Notes: generated from the sequence alone by a model not told the origin. DNA of 64,000 nucleotides from Aradus depressus (GCA_963662175.1 OY759226.1:26380065-26444064), one strand, 5' to 3'. Positions 1 to 10,528 are shown, counted from the first letter of the stretch. Numbers and translations are program-made.

Positions 1-247
1 ACATCACTTACAGTTCAGTTCAGTTGGTGAAAGTTCAGCCCTTACGTAGGAAGTGTTCAGTGAACTATATCAGGTAATGGTGTTATTTAGAAATATGTTA
101 TTTTTTAAATGTTATTTTCTTTCAACAGTAGCATACTGCTATTTAAATTTTTAAAAAAATACGAGATTTAAAAAAAAAATGATAACATATCACAGTGTAT
201 TCTTACGTTTAATAATCTATTCTTCTCCATTTATATTTATAACTCAC
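1..247. other. AT-rich sequence, no gene
   Basis: No reading frame, RNA gene or recognisable repeat is visible. The last eight bases (240-247, TAACTCAC) are the left target-site duplication of the hAT-like element that follows. Confidence 0.6.
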
Positions 248-776
248 CAGGGGCGTAGTCAGGATTTTGAGCAGGGGGGGGGGGGGCAAAGTTAGGCTAC
301 CGGAGGGGGGGGGGGGGGGGGTATAGAATCCCGGGGACACAGTCCACAGTTTCCGTGGTTAGCGCTCTACACTTTTTGTTATTAATTTGGGAGACTCGGA
401 CCTCTAGAAGCTCCCCCTGAGGTAACCACTGACTGTAATACTTAAGCTGACTTCACATGAGCAGCAAAAATGCAAAGCGCAGAAGCAGGAAATGCACGCT
501 GTGGTTTCTGTGCTTTTAGAATTAAATGACTCACATCCAATGGTGCATTTGCCGCTGCTGCGCTTTGCATTTTGACTGCGCATTTAAAATCAGCTTTAAG
601 AGTATAAAGTATAACATAAATGAAGATTTTGAGCGAGGAAATGAAATGATGGAATTCATGTATATTCAAATAAATGTAATATGACTTGTTTTGTACATGT
701 ACATTTAAGTAAAGCACAATTTTCGTAATTTTGTTTTTTTGCTCTGGTGCTCCCCTCCCCCCTGGCTACATCCCTG
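248..776. mobile_element. Non-autonomous hAT-like MITE with 8-bp TSD
   Basis: The ends are inverted: the left starts CAGGGGCGTAGTCAGG and the right, read inward on the minus strand, starts CAGGGATGTAGCCAGG. The flanks are TAACTCAC (240-247) and TAACTCAA (777-784), an 8-bp TSD with one mismatch. CAGGG termini and 8-bp TSDs are the hallmark of hAT transposons. It encodes no transposase and carries two G-runs near the left end. A smaller imperfect palindrome (about 451-598) sits inside. A diverged copy lies in the opposite orientation near 8880-9400. Confidence 0.8.
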
Positions 777-890
777 TAACTCAATACGAATAGAGACAGC
801 CATTTAATAATACAATGAAATTTGAACGATTGGCCAATTAATATATTGGCTATGTAATTTCGGTCATTATTAGAGGCCAAGCTGAGTGAA

Positions 891-1216
891 CATATCGCTG
901 CCTCAGAACAAGACTGTCACAACTCAAAAAATGTGAATTTTGGGAAATCACGTTTTAAAATTCACTGATCCTTAATGGTACTTTACTTTTGATTTATTTA
1001 GAAAACTGCTGGACTTAGCTTTCACCATCGTAACATCTTCTTTAAAGCCCAACCTTGTACAATGCAAGACCGTCTGCTCTCTGGTGGCCAGAATTAGAAG
1101 TTACAATTGTGACACTCTTCCATAAAAAAGTATACCATATTATCATTCTTCCTATGAGTTTAGTACGAATTCGATATTTTTTGAGTTGTGACAGTCTTGT
1201 TCTGAGGTAGCGATAT
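891..1216. mobile_element. Short TIR MITE (about 326 bp)
   Basis: The first 43 bases (CATATCGCTGCCTCAGAACA...) recur at the right end (about 1174-1216) as an inverted repeat with only two mismatches; both end in a run of A/T next to the motif GTCACAACTCAAAA. No coding potential is seen between them. The superfamily is not clear because the TSD cannot be separated from the palindromic tip (CATATCG/CGATATG). Confidence 0.75.
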
Positions 1217-1640
1217 GGTTGTGTTTGTTTAGGGAAAGTGGCGTATGTTATTAGAACAGACTACACAACACCGGACAGTTAACCTACCTCAAAGCTTTCA
1301 CCGAACTGACAATAGAACTGTGAAGGAAGACTACGGCCTGCGATACTGTCCGACTGATGTTGCATTGGGCTCGGAGGGAAACGCAAGGAAGCCCAACTGT
1401 GCATGCGATGCTTCGTTCAGTGCACGCGATCTGATGCACGCTCTGTACTGTTCCGGTCGACTTCTGCTCGAACACACCTGAAACATGAATAATAACTCAT
1501 TTTAGACTTTTAGCCATAGTTGACGAACCCAGAGTAGAGCTAAGAAGAGAAAACGGGTGTGTAAAGTTTGGAAATGGATATGCAGTTGGAATAATCAGGG
1601 ATTTGTGGATAACCTGATCAGTGTTTATCCTTTCTCTCCT
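1217..1640. other. Unassigned stretch, less AT-rich patch
   Basis: From 1245 to 1481 both strands are open for 60-80 codons and the composition is closer to coding, but neither translation resembles a family I know and no splice-site pair supports an exon. I treat it as unassigned, possibly an old transposon piece. Confidence 0.3.
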
Positions 1641-1890
1641 TGCATCATAGGAAGGAGGGAGAGAAGTGCCAACAGAAAAAAAAATGGTAATGTCAAAATG
1701 TCAAGAGAGGAGAAATCACCCACTGGTGACACTCCCTAGGCACTGAGTTGCACTCATTAATGATTAATCACTGTTACTGCCTGATTTGAGAAGGTCTCTA
1801 GGCCATTGGCGCTTAAGGCGTCGTTCATCGTGTGACAGAAAGGAGGGCACGGATAAGAGGATTAATGTGGCTACTTGAGGAGAAAAATAT
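1640..1890 (-). mobile_element. 3' relic of Jockey-like LINE (ORF2 end and 3' UTR)
   Basis: On the minus strand, about 1860-1770 translates to a C-terminus containing RRLKRQWPRDLL. The near-complete LINE at 23.7-27.9 kb ends RRLKRVWHRDLLV and the fragment at 54.5 kb ends RRLRRQWPRDLLVY, so this is the same family. The following bases (about 1760-1690) match the 3' UTR of that LINE around the phrase CACCAGTGGGTG / CACCACTGGGTG. It is strongly 5'-truncated. Confidence 0.65.
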
Positions 1891-2079
1891 TTTTTTTTCC
1901 TGTAAAAAAAAAAAGTTAAAAACTGAAAAGCACTTAAAATATTTAGAAAATCTGAGATTAAACGAAAGGGCTTATATTCTCCGTTCAAATAAAACCACAT
2001 GAAAATGGAAGAAAGTTCGTTAAGCGACTGTAGAAGTCCGGAGGACATTGTTTGTTAAATTGAGCAAACATTAAAGTCA

Positions 2080-2359
2080 GACAAAATATAAAGGGAAGTG
2101 GTCACCATTGGGTCATCATCAAGGAATGGAAAACCTGAGTTTTTCCAAGTTCCAATCCTGCCAACTGTACATAAAACAAATTTCTCTCCAAGTTTCAGAG
2201 CGCTGATTATAAAAATGAAAAATGAAAAATGTTTGAGATGTCATTCTTATTATGGGCCAGAAGTAATGTGTGAAAGCTGGATCGGTCTATACTGACACTC
2301 TGAGGCAGGAAGTGGCTTCTAATGGGGGAGTAGATCGGACAGGATATTAATAGGTGGTA
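2080..2359 (-). mobile_element. LINE C-terminal coding segment, 3' half of a split copy
   Basis: On the minus strand this segment continues the frame of 3440-3175 and encodes YHLLISCPIYSPIRS, then runs to a TAA near 2209. The two halves are separated by the Harbinger element at 2363-3171. The combined product contains a C-x2-C-x8-H-x4-C zinc-binding motif of the type found at the C-terminus of several non-LTR retrotransposon ORF2 proteins. The clade is not determined; it is not the Jockey-like family seen elsewhere here. The rest down to about 2080 would be its 3' UTR. Confidence 0.6.
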
Positions 2360-2362
2360 TAA

Positions 2363-3171
2363 GCCTAGTCGTCCACTGGGACCGGAAAGTTGCGAACTGC
2401 GAAGCAACGAAATCGGGCGAAGCCGTTCGTGCGAATGCCGATCGTCCATTGATCCACTCAGGACGTCCGAATGCGTAGACGGGATGGCTCTTCGGAACGG
2501 TTTTTCCGATGATTCTGACGACGAATTTTTAGCGTTGGAATTATCACCTTTGATTTATCGACGAAGGCGATATAGACGTAGACGGGAAATGTGGGTGAAT
2601 CCCATTTTCGAAAAAAGAGAAGAGTTTAGCGAATTTTCTCATTTGTGGCGTGACCTTCAAATCGATGATAATCACCACTTCTCCTATTTTCGAATGGAAA
2701 AGGACACTTTTCAATACATTCTTGACAACATCTACTCAAGACTCGAAAAATTCAGTACCTAATTTTCGTGTGGCGATTTCCCCACAAGAACGGCTGGCTG
2801 TTACATTAAGCTAAGTGGAAAGAAAGAAAAAATCACTGTACTTTTTTTTTACACAAACTGTATTTTTTTATACTTTCAAACTAAACTAAGGTACATAATA
2901 ACGATACAAACGAATAACTAGACAAACGTAGTACAAAAAATGTAAGTAATTTTTTATTGATTTCGCACCTCTTCGTCCGTAAAATCCCAGCAGAATGGGA
3001 TCGCTTTGCACTTCGCATCTGTTCGGCCGAAAACTGACGAACGATACGGGTCTAGTGGACGCGGTCCCCCACCTTGTCACATGTTTGGATCGTTCGTGCA
3101 TTTTCGGCCGAATTCTGACGAACTGATTTCGCTACTTTTCGCAACTTTCCGGTCCCAGTGGACGACTGGCC
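2363..3171. mobile_element. Deleted PIF/Harbinger element with TIRs and TAA TSD
   Basis: The left end (2363-2396) and right end (3139-3171) are inverted repeats of about 33 bp sharing GTCGTCCACTGGGACCGG and AAAGTTGCGAA. Both are flanked by TAA (2360-2362 and 3172-3174), the 3-bp TAA/TTA TSD typical of PIF/Harbinger. At 809 bp it is much shorter than an autonomous copy and keeps only a transposase N-terminus. It is inserted inside the coding region of a LINE. Confidence 0.88.
2484..2762 (+). pseudogene. Truncated Harbinger (HARBI1-like) transposase N-terminus
   Basis: The 92-residue frame has an acidic start (DDSDDE), an arginine-rich block (YRRRRYRRRRE), then MWVNPIFEKREEFSEF and a segment ending FRMEKDTFQYILDNI. 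That order (basic tract, W-V-x-P-I, then F-R-M-x-x-x-x-F) is the usual N-terminus of PIF/Harbinger transposases and their domesticated HARBI1 relatives. The catalytic DDE part is missing: the frame stops at 2762 and the rest of the element is non-coding. It lies inside the TIR-bounded element, which supports the assignment. Confidence 0.75.
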
Positions 3172-3174
3172 TAA

Positions 3175-3443
3175 GTCTTCCAATTCGTTTTTGTTGCAGA
3201 TCGTACAAAATTCTTGGGGATTAAGGGTGTATACATTATTTTTGTAACTGATTTTTATATAGTACTTGCCAGATAGACGGAGTTGTGCTAGTGTTTTGAT
3301 GTGTGAGAAAGGAGCGTTCAGGTTTAGGTATGGTTGGAGTTCATCTGGGTTGTAAATATTGGAATTAAAGGTGTTGAAACGGCAATCTAAAAGGTAATTT
3401 TTATCTTTATTCTTCAGATGGTTGACAAATGCATCCGAAAAAA
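3175..3443 (-). mobile_element. LINE C-terminal coding segment, 5' half of a split copy
   Basis: The minus strand is open from about 3443 to 3175, encoding a segment that includes IKTLAQLRLSGKYYIK and ends CTICNKNELEDL, the first half of a zinc motif completed at 2359. It is cut on its other side by a family B repeat whose terminal hairpin begins about 3446. This is a relic without the reverse transcriptase domain. Confidence 0.62.
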
Positions 3444-3445
3444 GC

Positions 3446-4090
3446 TATACGAAGTATAGAAGTAATTATGTAATCAGTCAAAATGTTTGTCTGTCTGTGT
3501 GTGTGGTGGAGGGGGGGGGGGGGGCTGTAAACACTATAACTTCCGACAAAATGAACGTATCAACACGAAATTTTATATGTGGATCAGAACCCTATAACGA
3601 CAACACCTAATGATTTTCAGCTAAATTGACCAAAGGGAAGGGATGATAAAGGGAGGGGCTTAACTCAAAAACTCTAAGAACTGACGATATGAAGAATGCA
3701 TCGACATTGAAATTTCATATTTAAAGTCAAAACTCAATTAGGAGATAACCTGTCAAATTTCTGAGACATCGGCCGAAAGGAAGAGGGCCTTCAGTGGAGC
3801 TCAATCCAAAAAGCCTAATAACTGTCGACGTAATGAATTTATAGACACAACGTTTAGTATGAGGGTTTAGGAGTACCTATATAAGTCAACTGTTGAATAT
3901 TAGAGGAAACGGTGGACTGATTTTGGAAGGGGGGGGGGGGGGGGGGGAGGCGAAAAGTGTGTGTATGTGTGCATTTTTTTGGAATCAGGAACGAAAAATA
4001 AGAAATTCCATTGAAAACAGGCATCAAATTTCTGGGCAATTAAATAACTTCCTCTATATGTCGTTCAATTGGGGAAGAAAAAAAAAAATG
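3446..4090 (-). repeat. Family B repeat, inverted pair with G-runs
   Basis: The sequence opens with the family terminal hairpin (TATACGAAGTATAG at about 3456) and runs in reverse orientation to about 3955. From there a forward-oriented end follows and closes near 4076 with TTGGGGAAG. Two long G-runs (about 3511-3524 and 3930-3947) lie where other copies have shorter GGGAGGGGGG stretches. Open frames here are low-complexity and not genes. Confidence 0.6.
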
Positions 4091-4690
4091 TATAGAGTTG
4101 AGGGGGGAGGAGGGTTTGTTGACATAAGTATGGCATAAATCTAGAGTATGACAGAGGGATACTAATGTATATGTGACTGGGACGATGTCGAACACAGCAG
4201 GCGTCCTGTAAGTTATGGCAGCCAGCCACCGCAGGCACAGACAAGAACCCGCTGCTAATATCCGCAATTTGACTAATGCTCACAGACAACATGATTTAAC
4301 GCATTGTCGTCCTAATTTCATGAGCACTTCTTAAGGCGATTGCTCAAAATTGGATACAGATCTCCACAGGTATAACGTCCTTGTTATTTCTCCAACTGTA
4401 CCAACTATAATAATAATAATAATAATAAATTTATTTGCGTTAAACCAATACATGGTAATAGGATAAGTCAAAAGAATTTATACATTAAGATGCTTATATA
4501 TTAGATTTATAACTACTTGAGTCTAACACATCTATGATTAGTAGTAATAACAAAACTATTGAAAAAAGTAAAATGAAATTAATAAAAACTGAATAAATAA
4601 ATGCTTAAAAATGTATGAGTATATAAAAAAAAATTAATAAAAGATACGTTTATAATAAGTAGACACATTTTTCAATATAATAAAATTAAG
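4091..4690. other. No gene; AT-rich repeat tail
   Basis: Contains an (ATA)n run at about 4410-4428 followed by TTTATTTGCGTTAAACCAATACATGGTAAT, which resembles 14107-14135 (TTTATTTCTGTTAAACGATA...). The pair could be LINE 3' ends with a simple-repeat tail, but no coding portion confirms it. Confidence 0.4.
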
Positions 4691-5160
4691 ATAACTATTT
4701 TTCAAAAAAACTCTTCGGAAGGGTCTATCCCAACGATGTTTCGGAACGTTCTTACGTCCCATCATTAGGGGTGGTCCAAGAAATTGGTTAAAGATGTGAT
4801 ACGGGAATTTCAACGAAATTTCATGTTTTGCGACCTCTTGATTCCAAAAATGAAAGTGTCTAGGAACACGATAATTCTCGATAGAATGTATCGACAAGGG
4901 TTTTTATGTGTGTATCCAGAATTGTATAAGGACAACCAGGAAATTCCATATGTGAATTGAAAGCCATCTAAGAACAATGTATCAAGTTTCAGCCAAATCG
5001 ACCGGAGGGAAGAAGCGATATATTCATTACATGAGAAGTTATTGAGTTTTTTCAGTTGAGCCGCCTCTGATCCTCCCGTGTCAATACGTTCATTGCAACA
5101 GCAGTTATTAGAGTTTTTATGTTAAGTCTCTCCTCTAATCCCCCCTCCCCTTTTGTCGAT
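4690..5160 (-). repeat. Family B repeat fragments
   Basis: Recognisable conserved pieces include the run AATTTCATGTTTTGCGACCTC near 4815 and the GATAATTCTCGATAGAATG block near 4870. The copy is interrupted and diverged. Confidence 0.5.
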
Positions 5161-5187
5161 TTGGCTGAAAATCTATGTGTGTGACTA

Positions 5188-6720
5188 ATCGCTCGTTAAG
5201 CACAATGATAGCCGGTCAAACATTCTTGTGTTGAAAAATACCGTCAGATTTCAATCTGAGACTAATAATGCGATAACAACGGTTGAGGTCACAATGGATA
5301 GAGCATGTCTATACGTGTTTGTTGTGCCTGTGACGTTATCGGGCTAGTGTGGGCGCCGGCTGATGATTGTTGCGAATTAGAAATTAGTGTAGCGTGATAA
5401 CGCGTTTAGATAGGACGTTCATTCGGGTGTCATTGTAAAAAGCTTGAGAAGCACTACTAGGACTCAAAGTGAAACAATAAAAATATTCGCCGAAATATAT
5501 GTAAACATCGGTATTAAATTGAAAATTGCAAAAAAATTAAAGATGTCGTCTCATATGGTAAATATGCGCGGAATTATAGAAAACGGAAATCAGAGAAAAG
5601 CTCGCATCAAAAGTAATTTTAAAAAACTAAAAAGTCTAGTGCCGAGCAAATGCAAGAGCTACGGCAGCATCGAAAAGAAAATGAAAAATGATTTTATCCC
5701 GAAGTTTTCACGGAAAATCGACGGCGTGGACCTTGACTACGCCTTAATGTTTTTTTTTTCTTCCAGTTTTAGAATTTGAAGGTCGGAAAACATGAAATTC
5801 CGTTGAAAACTCCGCATCAAATTGTTGACTGATTACATAACTTCCCCTATAGGTACTTCGTAAAATCAAATTTTATTTTCCAGAAGGAATATATGAAAAT
5901 AAATAAAAAGGTAATTTTCTGGGATTTTTCCTATTCCCTATTCCCACCAAGGGATACACTGAGACACCAGAATGTTTATCCTATATACAGTTGTATAAAA
6001 TAGGGATAAATTGGCTCTAGGGAGGGGGGCACCCTTTTAAGGTTAGCCCTCGTAAATAAGACGATAGCCTAGGGTCTTGGCAAAGTAAGTCCTCCCTAGA
6101 TTTAGTCTATCGTCTGGAGCTCTGAAAAAGTCCCTTTAAGTCCCTCAGGAGTTCATTACTCGGAAGGTCATTAGCAAGAGAATTAGCAGAGATGCTTCAT
6201 TGGGGCTTCGTTAGTGGCAAATCTTTCTTCTTTTTATCTTCAACTTTTTCTTTTCTTTTTTAATTTTTTTTTAAAATATTTAATCTTCTGTTTCCAGACG
6301 AGATGTCAAAGTTAATCCTTATTGATGATCTTCACAGTGGCTTATAAATTGACCAAAATATAGGAAAAAATAAAAAAATAGTCGGTGAATCATTTCCTCA
6401 GCACGAATTAATCAAATAAATTGTTGCTCTTCCTCAGAAACAAAACCGATTTGATTAAAAATCAATAGTTGTCTTACTCAGGTACTTTCAACCCTCATAT
6501 TAAATTTCATGTCGATACATTCATTACTTGGACAGTTATAAGGGTTCCCAATACATACCCCTTCTCTATACCCCTCCTTGGAGATAACAACATTTTTTTA
6601 ATGAAAGAAAACTTGTTGTTCACAAGAGAAAAGAAAACAGAAATAAATAAAAAGTCGAGCTAACTTAATTTATCCCATTCTTCAAATTTTTCGCCTTTTA
6701 ACGGTTTATAGACTTAATAT
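5188..6720 (+). repeat. Family C unit, copy 1 (1.5 kb duplicate of 39.8-41.3 kb)
   Basis: From CGCTCGTTAAGCACAATGAT onward this stretch matches 39815-41318 almost base for base, apart from small indels (copy 1 has about 50 extra bases near 5512-5570). The first 570 bp is the family C core, which also occurs inverted at 9989-10528 and truncated at 20233-20436. The remainder includes a family B piece (6380-6600). A frame of about 111 codons (5444-5779) is rich in Lys/Arg and matches nothing I recognise; in the other copies it is broken by indels, so I do not call it a gene. Confidence 0.75.
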
Positions 6721-6769
6721 TTGTTAAAACTGATAGAGAACGACAGGATTATCTCAATCCTACACAAAA

Positions 6770-7116
6770 AAACCATTAAGGCGTAGTCAAGGTCCATGCC
6801 GTAGATTTTCCGTGAAAACGTCGGGATAAAATTATAACAAGTGTTTCGTATTAATATGTAAATTATCAATCTCTTTAATACAATGGTTATACAGAGTGGT
6901 ATGGTTACAGAATAGATAAATCACAAGTTTATTGCATGTAGCAAGGGTCTGTGCTAAAGTAACACAGGCCACCTCACACTGTATCGAATTCAAGTGTCAA
7001 GTAAGATGTAGCTTTTTTCATTGCTCGGTACTAGACTTTTTAGGTTTTTTAAATTCCTTTTGATACGAGCTTTCCTCTGATTTGCGTTTTCTATAATTCC
7101 GCGCATATTTACGAAT
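6770..7116 (-). repeat. Family C fragments, inverted
   Basis: CATTAAGGCGTAGTCAAGGT at about 6773 is the inverted end of family C. A second piece (about 7005-7116, including CTCTGATTTGCGTTTTCTAT) is the inverted interior. Between them lies unrelated AT-rich sequence. Together with copy 1 this makes a C...inverted-C arrangement. Confidence 0.55.
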
Positions 7117-7196
7117 CATAAGAGTTAATATCATTTTATGTATCTAATTTATAAGTCATCTTAATGTATATATTCATATGACGTAATTTTCATACA

Positions 7197-7488
7197 TACA
7201 GCCTTCTGAGATCAAAATCGTGGGTTCGAAACCCGGCCGAGGCCCTTAGTTTATTTTATCTGGGAGGTAAAATAAAATTAAGCACGCTCTCCTTTGGTTG
7301 GGACGTTAAGCGATGGTCCCGAGCCTGTACGATGTCAGGTACTCGTTAAAGACCCTTAAGTGAATAAATATTTAGGACTCCTACAGTAGAGTCGGGCTCA
7401 TGTCCACCAGAGTGACAAAAGAGAGCTATGGTAGTAGGCGATATGACTTCGTAGTTAAAGCCCGGGCATGAGTCATAATAACTAACTA
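7197..7488 (+). repeat. tRNA-derived SINE-A, 5'-truncated
   Basis: Starts in the tRNA-like head just before box B (GGTTCGAAACC) and continues through the conserved body (AAGCACGC..., GATGTCAGGTACTCGTTAAA, AGCCCGGGCATGAGTCATAA) to a CTAACTA tail. Confidence 0.8.
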
Positions 7489-7499
7489 GAGCTAGGAAA

Positions 7500-7745
7500 G
7501 TATGTATTTTCTGTCTGTATGAACTGTAACTTCCGATAGATTGAATATATCGATACGAAATTATATATATGAAACAGAAACTCATAAGAATGACATCTAT
7601 TAGTTTTCAGCCAATTTGGCCCAAGTGAGCTTGGCATTTTGTCCTCAAATACTCTAGTAACTGTCAATATAATTATTGTATCATTAAGTAAGGTTCAGGA
7701 GTTCAGGTTCGAAATAAAAATTTGAACAGTTGAATTGTATCTATT
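7500..7745 (-). repeat. Family B repeat fragment
   Basis: Contains the family phrases CTTCCGATAGATTGAATATATCGATACGAAA and TTTTCAGCCAATTTGGCC in reverse orientation. Confidence 0.5.
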
Positions 7746-8228
7746 TTACAATATAATAATTAAAACACAACAACCCATAAAAATAATATGTCAAGACGAA
7801 ATTTGATATGTGTATCGAAAACCCCAGTTCCAGAGGGAAAGCGAAAACTTAAATGATTAATTATATTTGCTTAATGTACCGATTGTCTAAAACAAGACCA
7901 CAACTGAGGTACACAATTATGTAAAGAAAATATTAAGTTAATAAACGAAAAGAAAGTTACAGGTTGGAAACTAATGAAAATACGGCTTTAGACAAAAAGG
8001 AAGAACTAAGTTCACGACAGGAAGAGAAACTTTGAAAGCCGGAAAAGGAGAAGATAAAGTTATCCTTTTCAATGAGTTGTTTGGGTGTCCTGAAGCTGGG
8101 CCATAAATTGTCTACCTATTTCCAAGCCACTTCCTGTCTCTTCCTTAGGACAACCATCTCCATTCCACGTCACCATGAGATCACCATTCTCAATTCTCAC
8201 CATCAGTATACAGTGTGTGTGTATAATG
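7746..8228. other. No gene seen
   Basis: AT-rich sequence with only short frames; no splice-supported exon or known repeat is recognised. Confidence 0.4.
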
Positions 8229-8505
8229 GGGTGCCAATAGTTCAGAGATAGCGTGCTAGCCTACGGCCGAGATCCTTAGTTTATTTTATCTGGGAGGTAA
8301 AATAAACTTAAGCACGCCGTCCTTCGGATGGAACTTTAAGCGATGGTCCCGAGGCTCGCCTGTACGAATAAAAATTTAGGTTAGGCGAAATATAGGACTC
8401 CCACAGTAGAGTCGGGCTCATGTTCACAAGAATGACGAAAGAGCGCTCTGGTAGTAGGCGATATGACCTCGTAATTAAATCTCAAGGAGTCATAATAACT
8501 AATGT
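8229..8505 (+). repeat. SINE-A copy, internally deleted head
   Basis: The head is degenerate and its box B is lost, but the body from CTTAGTTTATTTTATCTGGG to GAGTCATAATAACTAA is clear. Confidence 0.75.
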
Positions 8506-8880
8506 ACGCGCCACGCCCGTTATATTGGGATCAGGTGGACCGTAGGATGGGCGATTTGTGAACAGTGGACTGTATATTGTGGATACAGGACTTATGTATA
8601 ACTCATTTACCCACATTCAGGGTGAGCTGTCTTCACCCAGGGGCATCTAACAAAACACAAATTGCTGGTCAGCGTTTGTTATTCTATTAAATATCATGAC
8701 ACCTGGGCGGAAGTCTGGAAGGTCAGGCTGGAGCAGGCAGACCTTAATACCTTTATTTTGTTCATATCACTGGAGATATTCATTTTTGTAATAGTATTAA
8801 ATTTTTAGTAAACCCAGACATTTTTTGAATCTGGACAGAAACCCAGACTGTCCGAGCGAAAACCGAACGTATGGTAGGCC
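8506..8880. other. No gene seen
   Basis: Moderately AT-rich, without a recognisable gene, tandem repeat or element end. Confidence 0.35.
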
Positions 8881-9400
8881 TAGCCAGGGGGGGGGGGGGG
8901 GGCACGCCATTGGCCAGAGAAAAAAAAACAAGATAAAAATTAAATAAACTAAAAAAATAATTTTTATTAAAAATGGATTGCTTGCAAGTTACCTTATAGG
9001 ACCTTCAAATTTCCGTGCGTCTGATTCTTAAATCAGTAATCAGCTGTTACTTAAATGTACAAGTACAAAACAAGTCATATTACATTTATTTAAATAAATA
9101 TGAATTCGATCATTTCATTTCCTCGCTCAAAATCGTCATTCATGTTATACTTAATACTCTTAAAGCTAATTTTACATGCGCACTAAAAATGCAAAGCGCA
9201 GCAACAGCAAAAGCACGTTATTGGCTGTGAGTCATTTAATTCTAAAAGCACAGAAACCACAGCGTGCATTTGTTGCTGCTGCGCTTTACATTTTTGCTGC
9301 TCATGTAAAGTCAGCTTAAATATTACAGTCAGTGGTTTACCTCAGGGGGAGCTTCTAGAGGTCCGAGTCTCCCAAATAAATAACAAAAAGACTGGTTACC
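8880..9400 (-). mobile_element. Diverged inverted copy of the hAT-like MITE at 248-776
   Basis: Matches 355-776 in reverse orientation: AAACAAGTCATATTACATTT (9070), CACAGAAACCACAGCGTGCA (9249) and GGGGGAGCTTCTAGAGGTCC (9344) all have counterparts. A G-run (8887-8902) lies next to CCTAGCCAG, the remains of the terminal motif. An imperfect palindrome of about 150 bp (9164-9318) is shared. Confidence 0.65.
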
Positions 9401-9988
9401 ATTTCATTGTTTAACGAAAATAAATATCTGATCGGTATTATGACAGCTTTCTCATCGATATATAAATCTATGAAAATTCTTGAGAAAAGACGAACTTTAA
9501 AAGCGTCAATTTTCTTCAAAATTTTCTTCAGCGGTGAGCTTTAAAGCTGCCAGAATATTTTATTTTGACTATGTTAAAAAATGTGGGAAAGCACATTGGC
9601 CGACTTTTTTCTTAAATGATACACTGCAAACATTATGTCAATGACATGTTGTACACCTTGCAAATACATATGTATTCCCAGACTGAAGTTCAACAAACAT
9701 CTGATTATATACTTGAGAAGGCAGTCTGATGACAGAGGTTATACCACTTCAGTTAGGTTATCACTATGTTATGGCCTATCTATGTACCTACTTAAACCTG
9801 GATTTAATGCTAGTAGAATGACTTGAGTCTGGGTGAGTGAACCCAGGTTTAGGCTCCCAAGCGTTTTGCCAAACGAACAACTAAGTGTTTTTACTTAAAG
9901 GAACCGAAAATATAAAATTCCGGTGAAAACACAACATCGAATTTCTTACAGTTTACATAACTTCCCCTATACTTCGTATAATAAAAAA
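9401..9988. other. No gene; family B fragment at right end
   Basis: The left part is unassigned. About 9895-9985 carries a family B end (TTTACATAACTTCCCCTATA, then ACTTCGTATAATA), into which the family C copy appears to be inserted. Confidence 0.45.
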
Positions 9989-10528
9989 AAAAACATTAAG
10001 GCCTAGCCAAAGTCCATGCCGTAGATTTTCCGTGAAAACGTCGGGATAAAATCATTTTTCATTTTCTTTTCGATGCTGCCGTAGCTCTTGCATTTGCTCG
10101 GCACCTAGACTTTTTAGGTTTTTTAAATGCCTTTTGATCCGATCTTTTCTCTGATTTGCGTTTTCTATAATTCCGCGATTTAATACCGATTTTTACATAT
10201 ATTTCGGCGAATATTTTTAGTGTTTCAATTTGAGTCCTAGTAGTGCTCCTCAAGCTCTTTACACTAAACGCGTTATCACGCTACACAAATTTCTAATTTT
10301 ACACAACGCTAATTCGCAACAATCGTCCGCCGGCGCCCACACTAGCCCGATAACGTCACAGGCAAAACAAACACGTACAGACATGCTCTTATCCATTGTG
10401 ACCTCAACCGTTGTTATCGCTTTATTAGTCTCGTAGTTATTATCGATTGAAATCTGACGGTATTTTGTAACACAAGAAAGTTTGGCCGGCTATCACTGTG
10501 CTTAACGAGCGAATAGATTTTCACGTCA
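9989..10528 (-). repeat. Family C core, inverted copy
   Basis: A reverse-complement match of the whole C core, from CATTAAGGCCTAGCCAAAG to CGAATAGATTTTCACGTCAA. Both ends run into homopolymers (A on the plus strand). The core edges share an inverted CGTGAAAAC / GTTTTCACG. This copy defines the core as about 540 bp. Confidence 0.7.

Noticed and set aside
1245..1481. Overlapping open frames of 78 and 63 codons on opposite strands
   Set aside because: No recognisable domain, no splice-site support; opposite-strand openness suggests chance in a less AT-rich patch.
5444..5779. 111-codon Lys/Arg-rich frame in family C as a gene
   Set aside because: The other copies have indels that break it; it ends in a T-homopolymer and resembles no family. 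Kept only as a property of the repeat.
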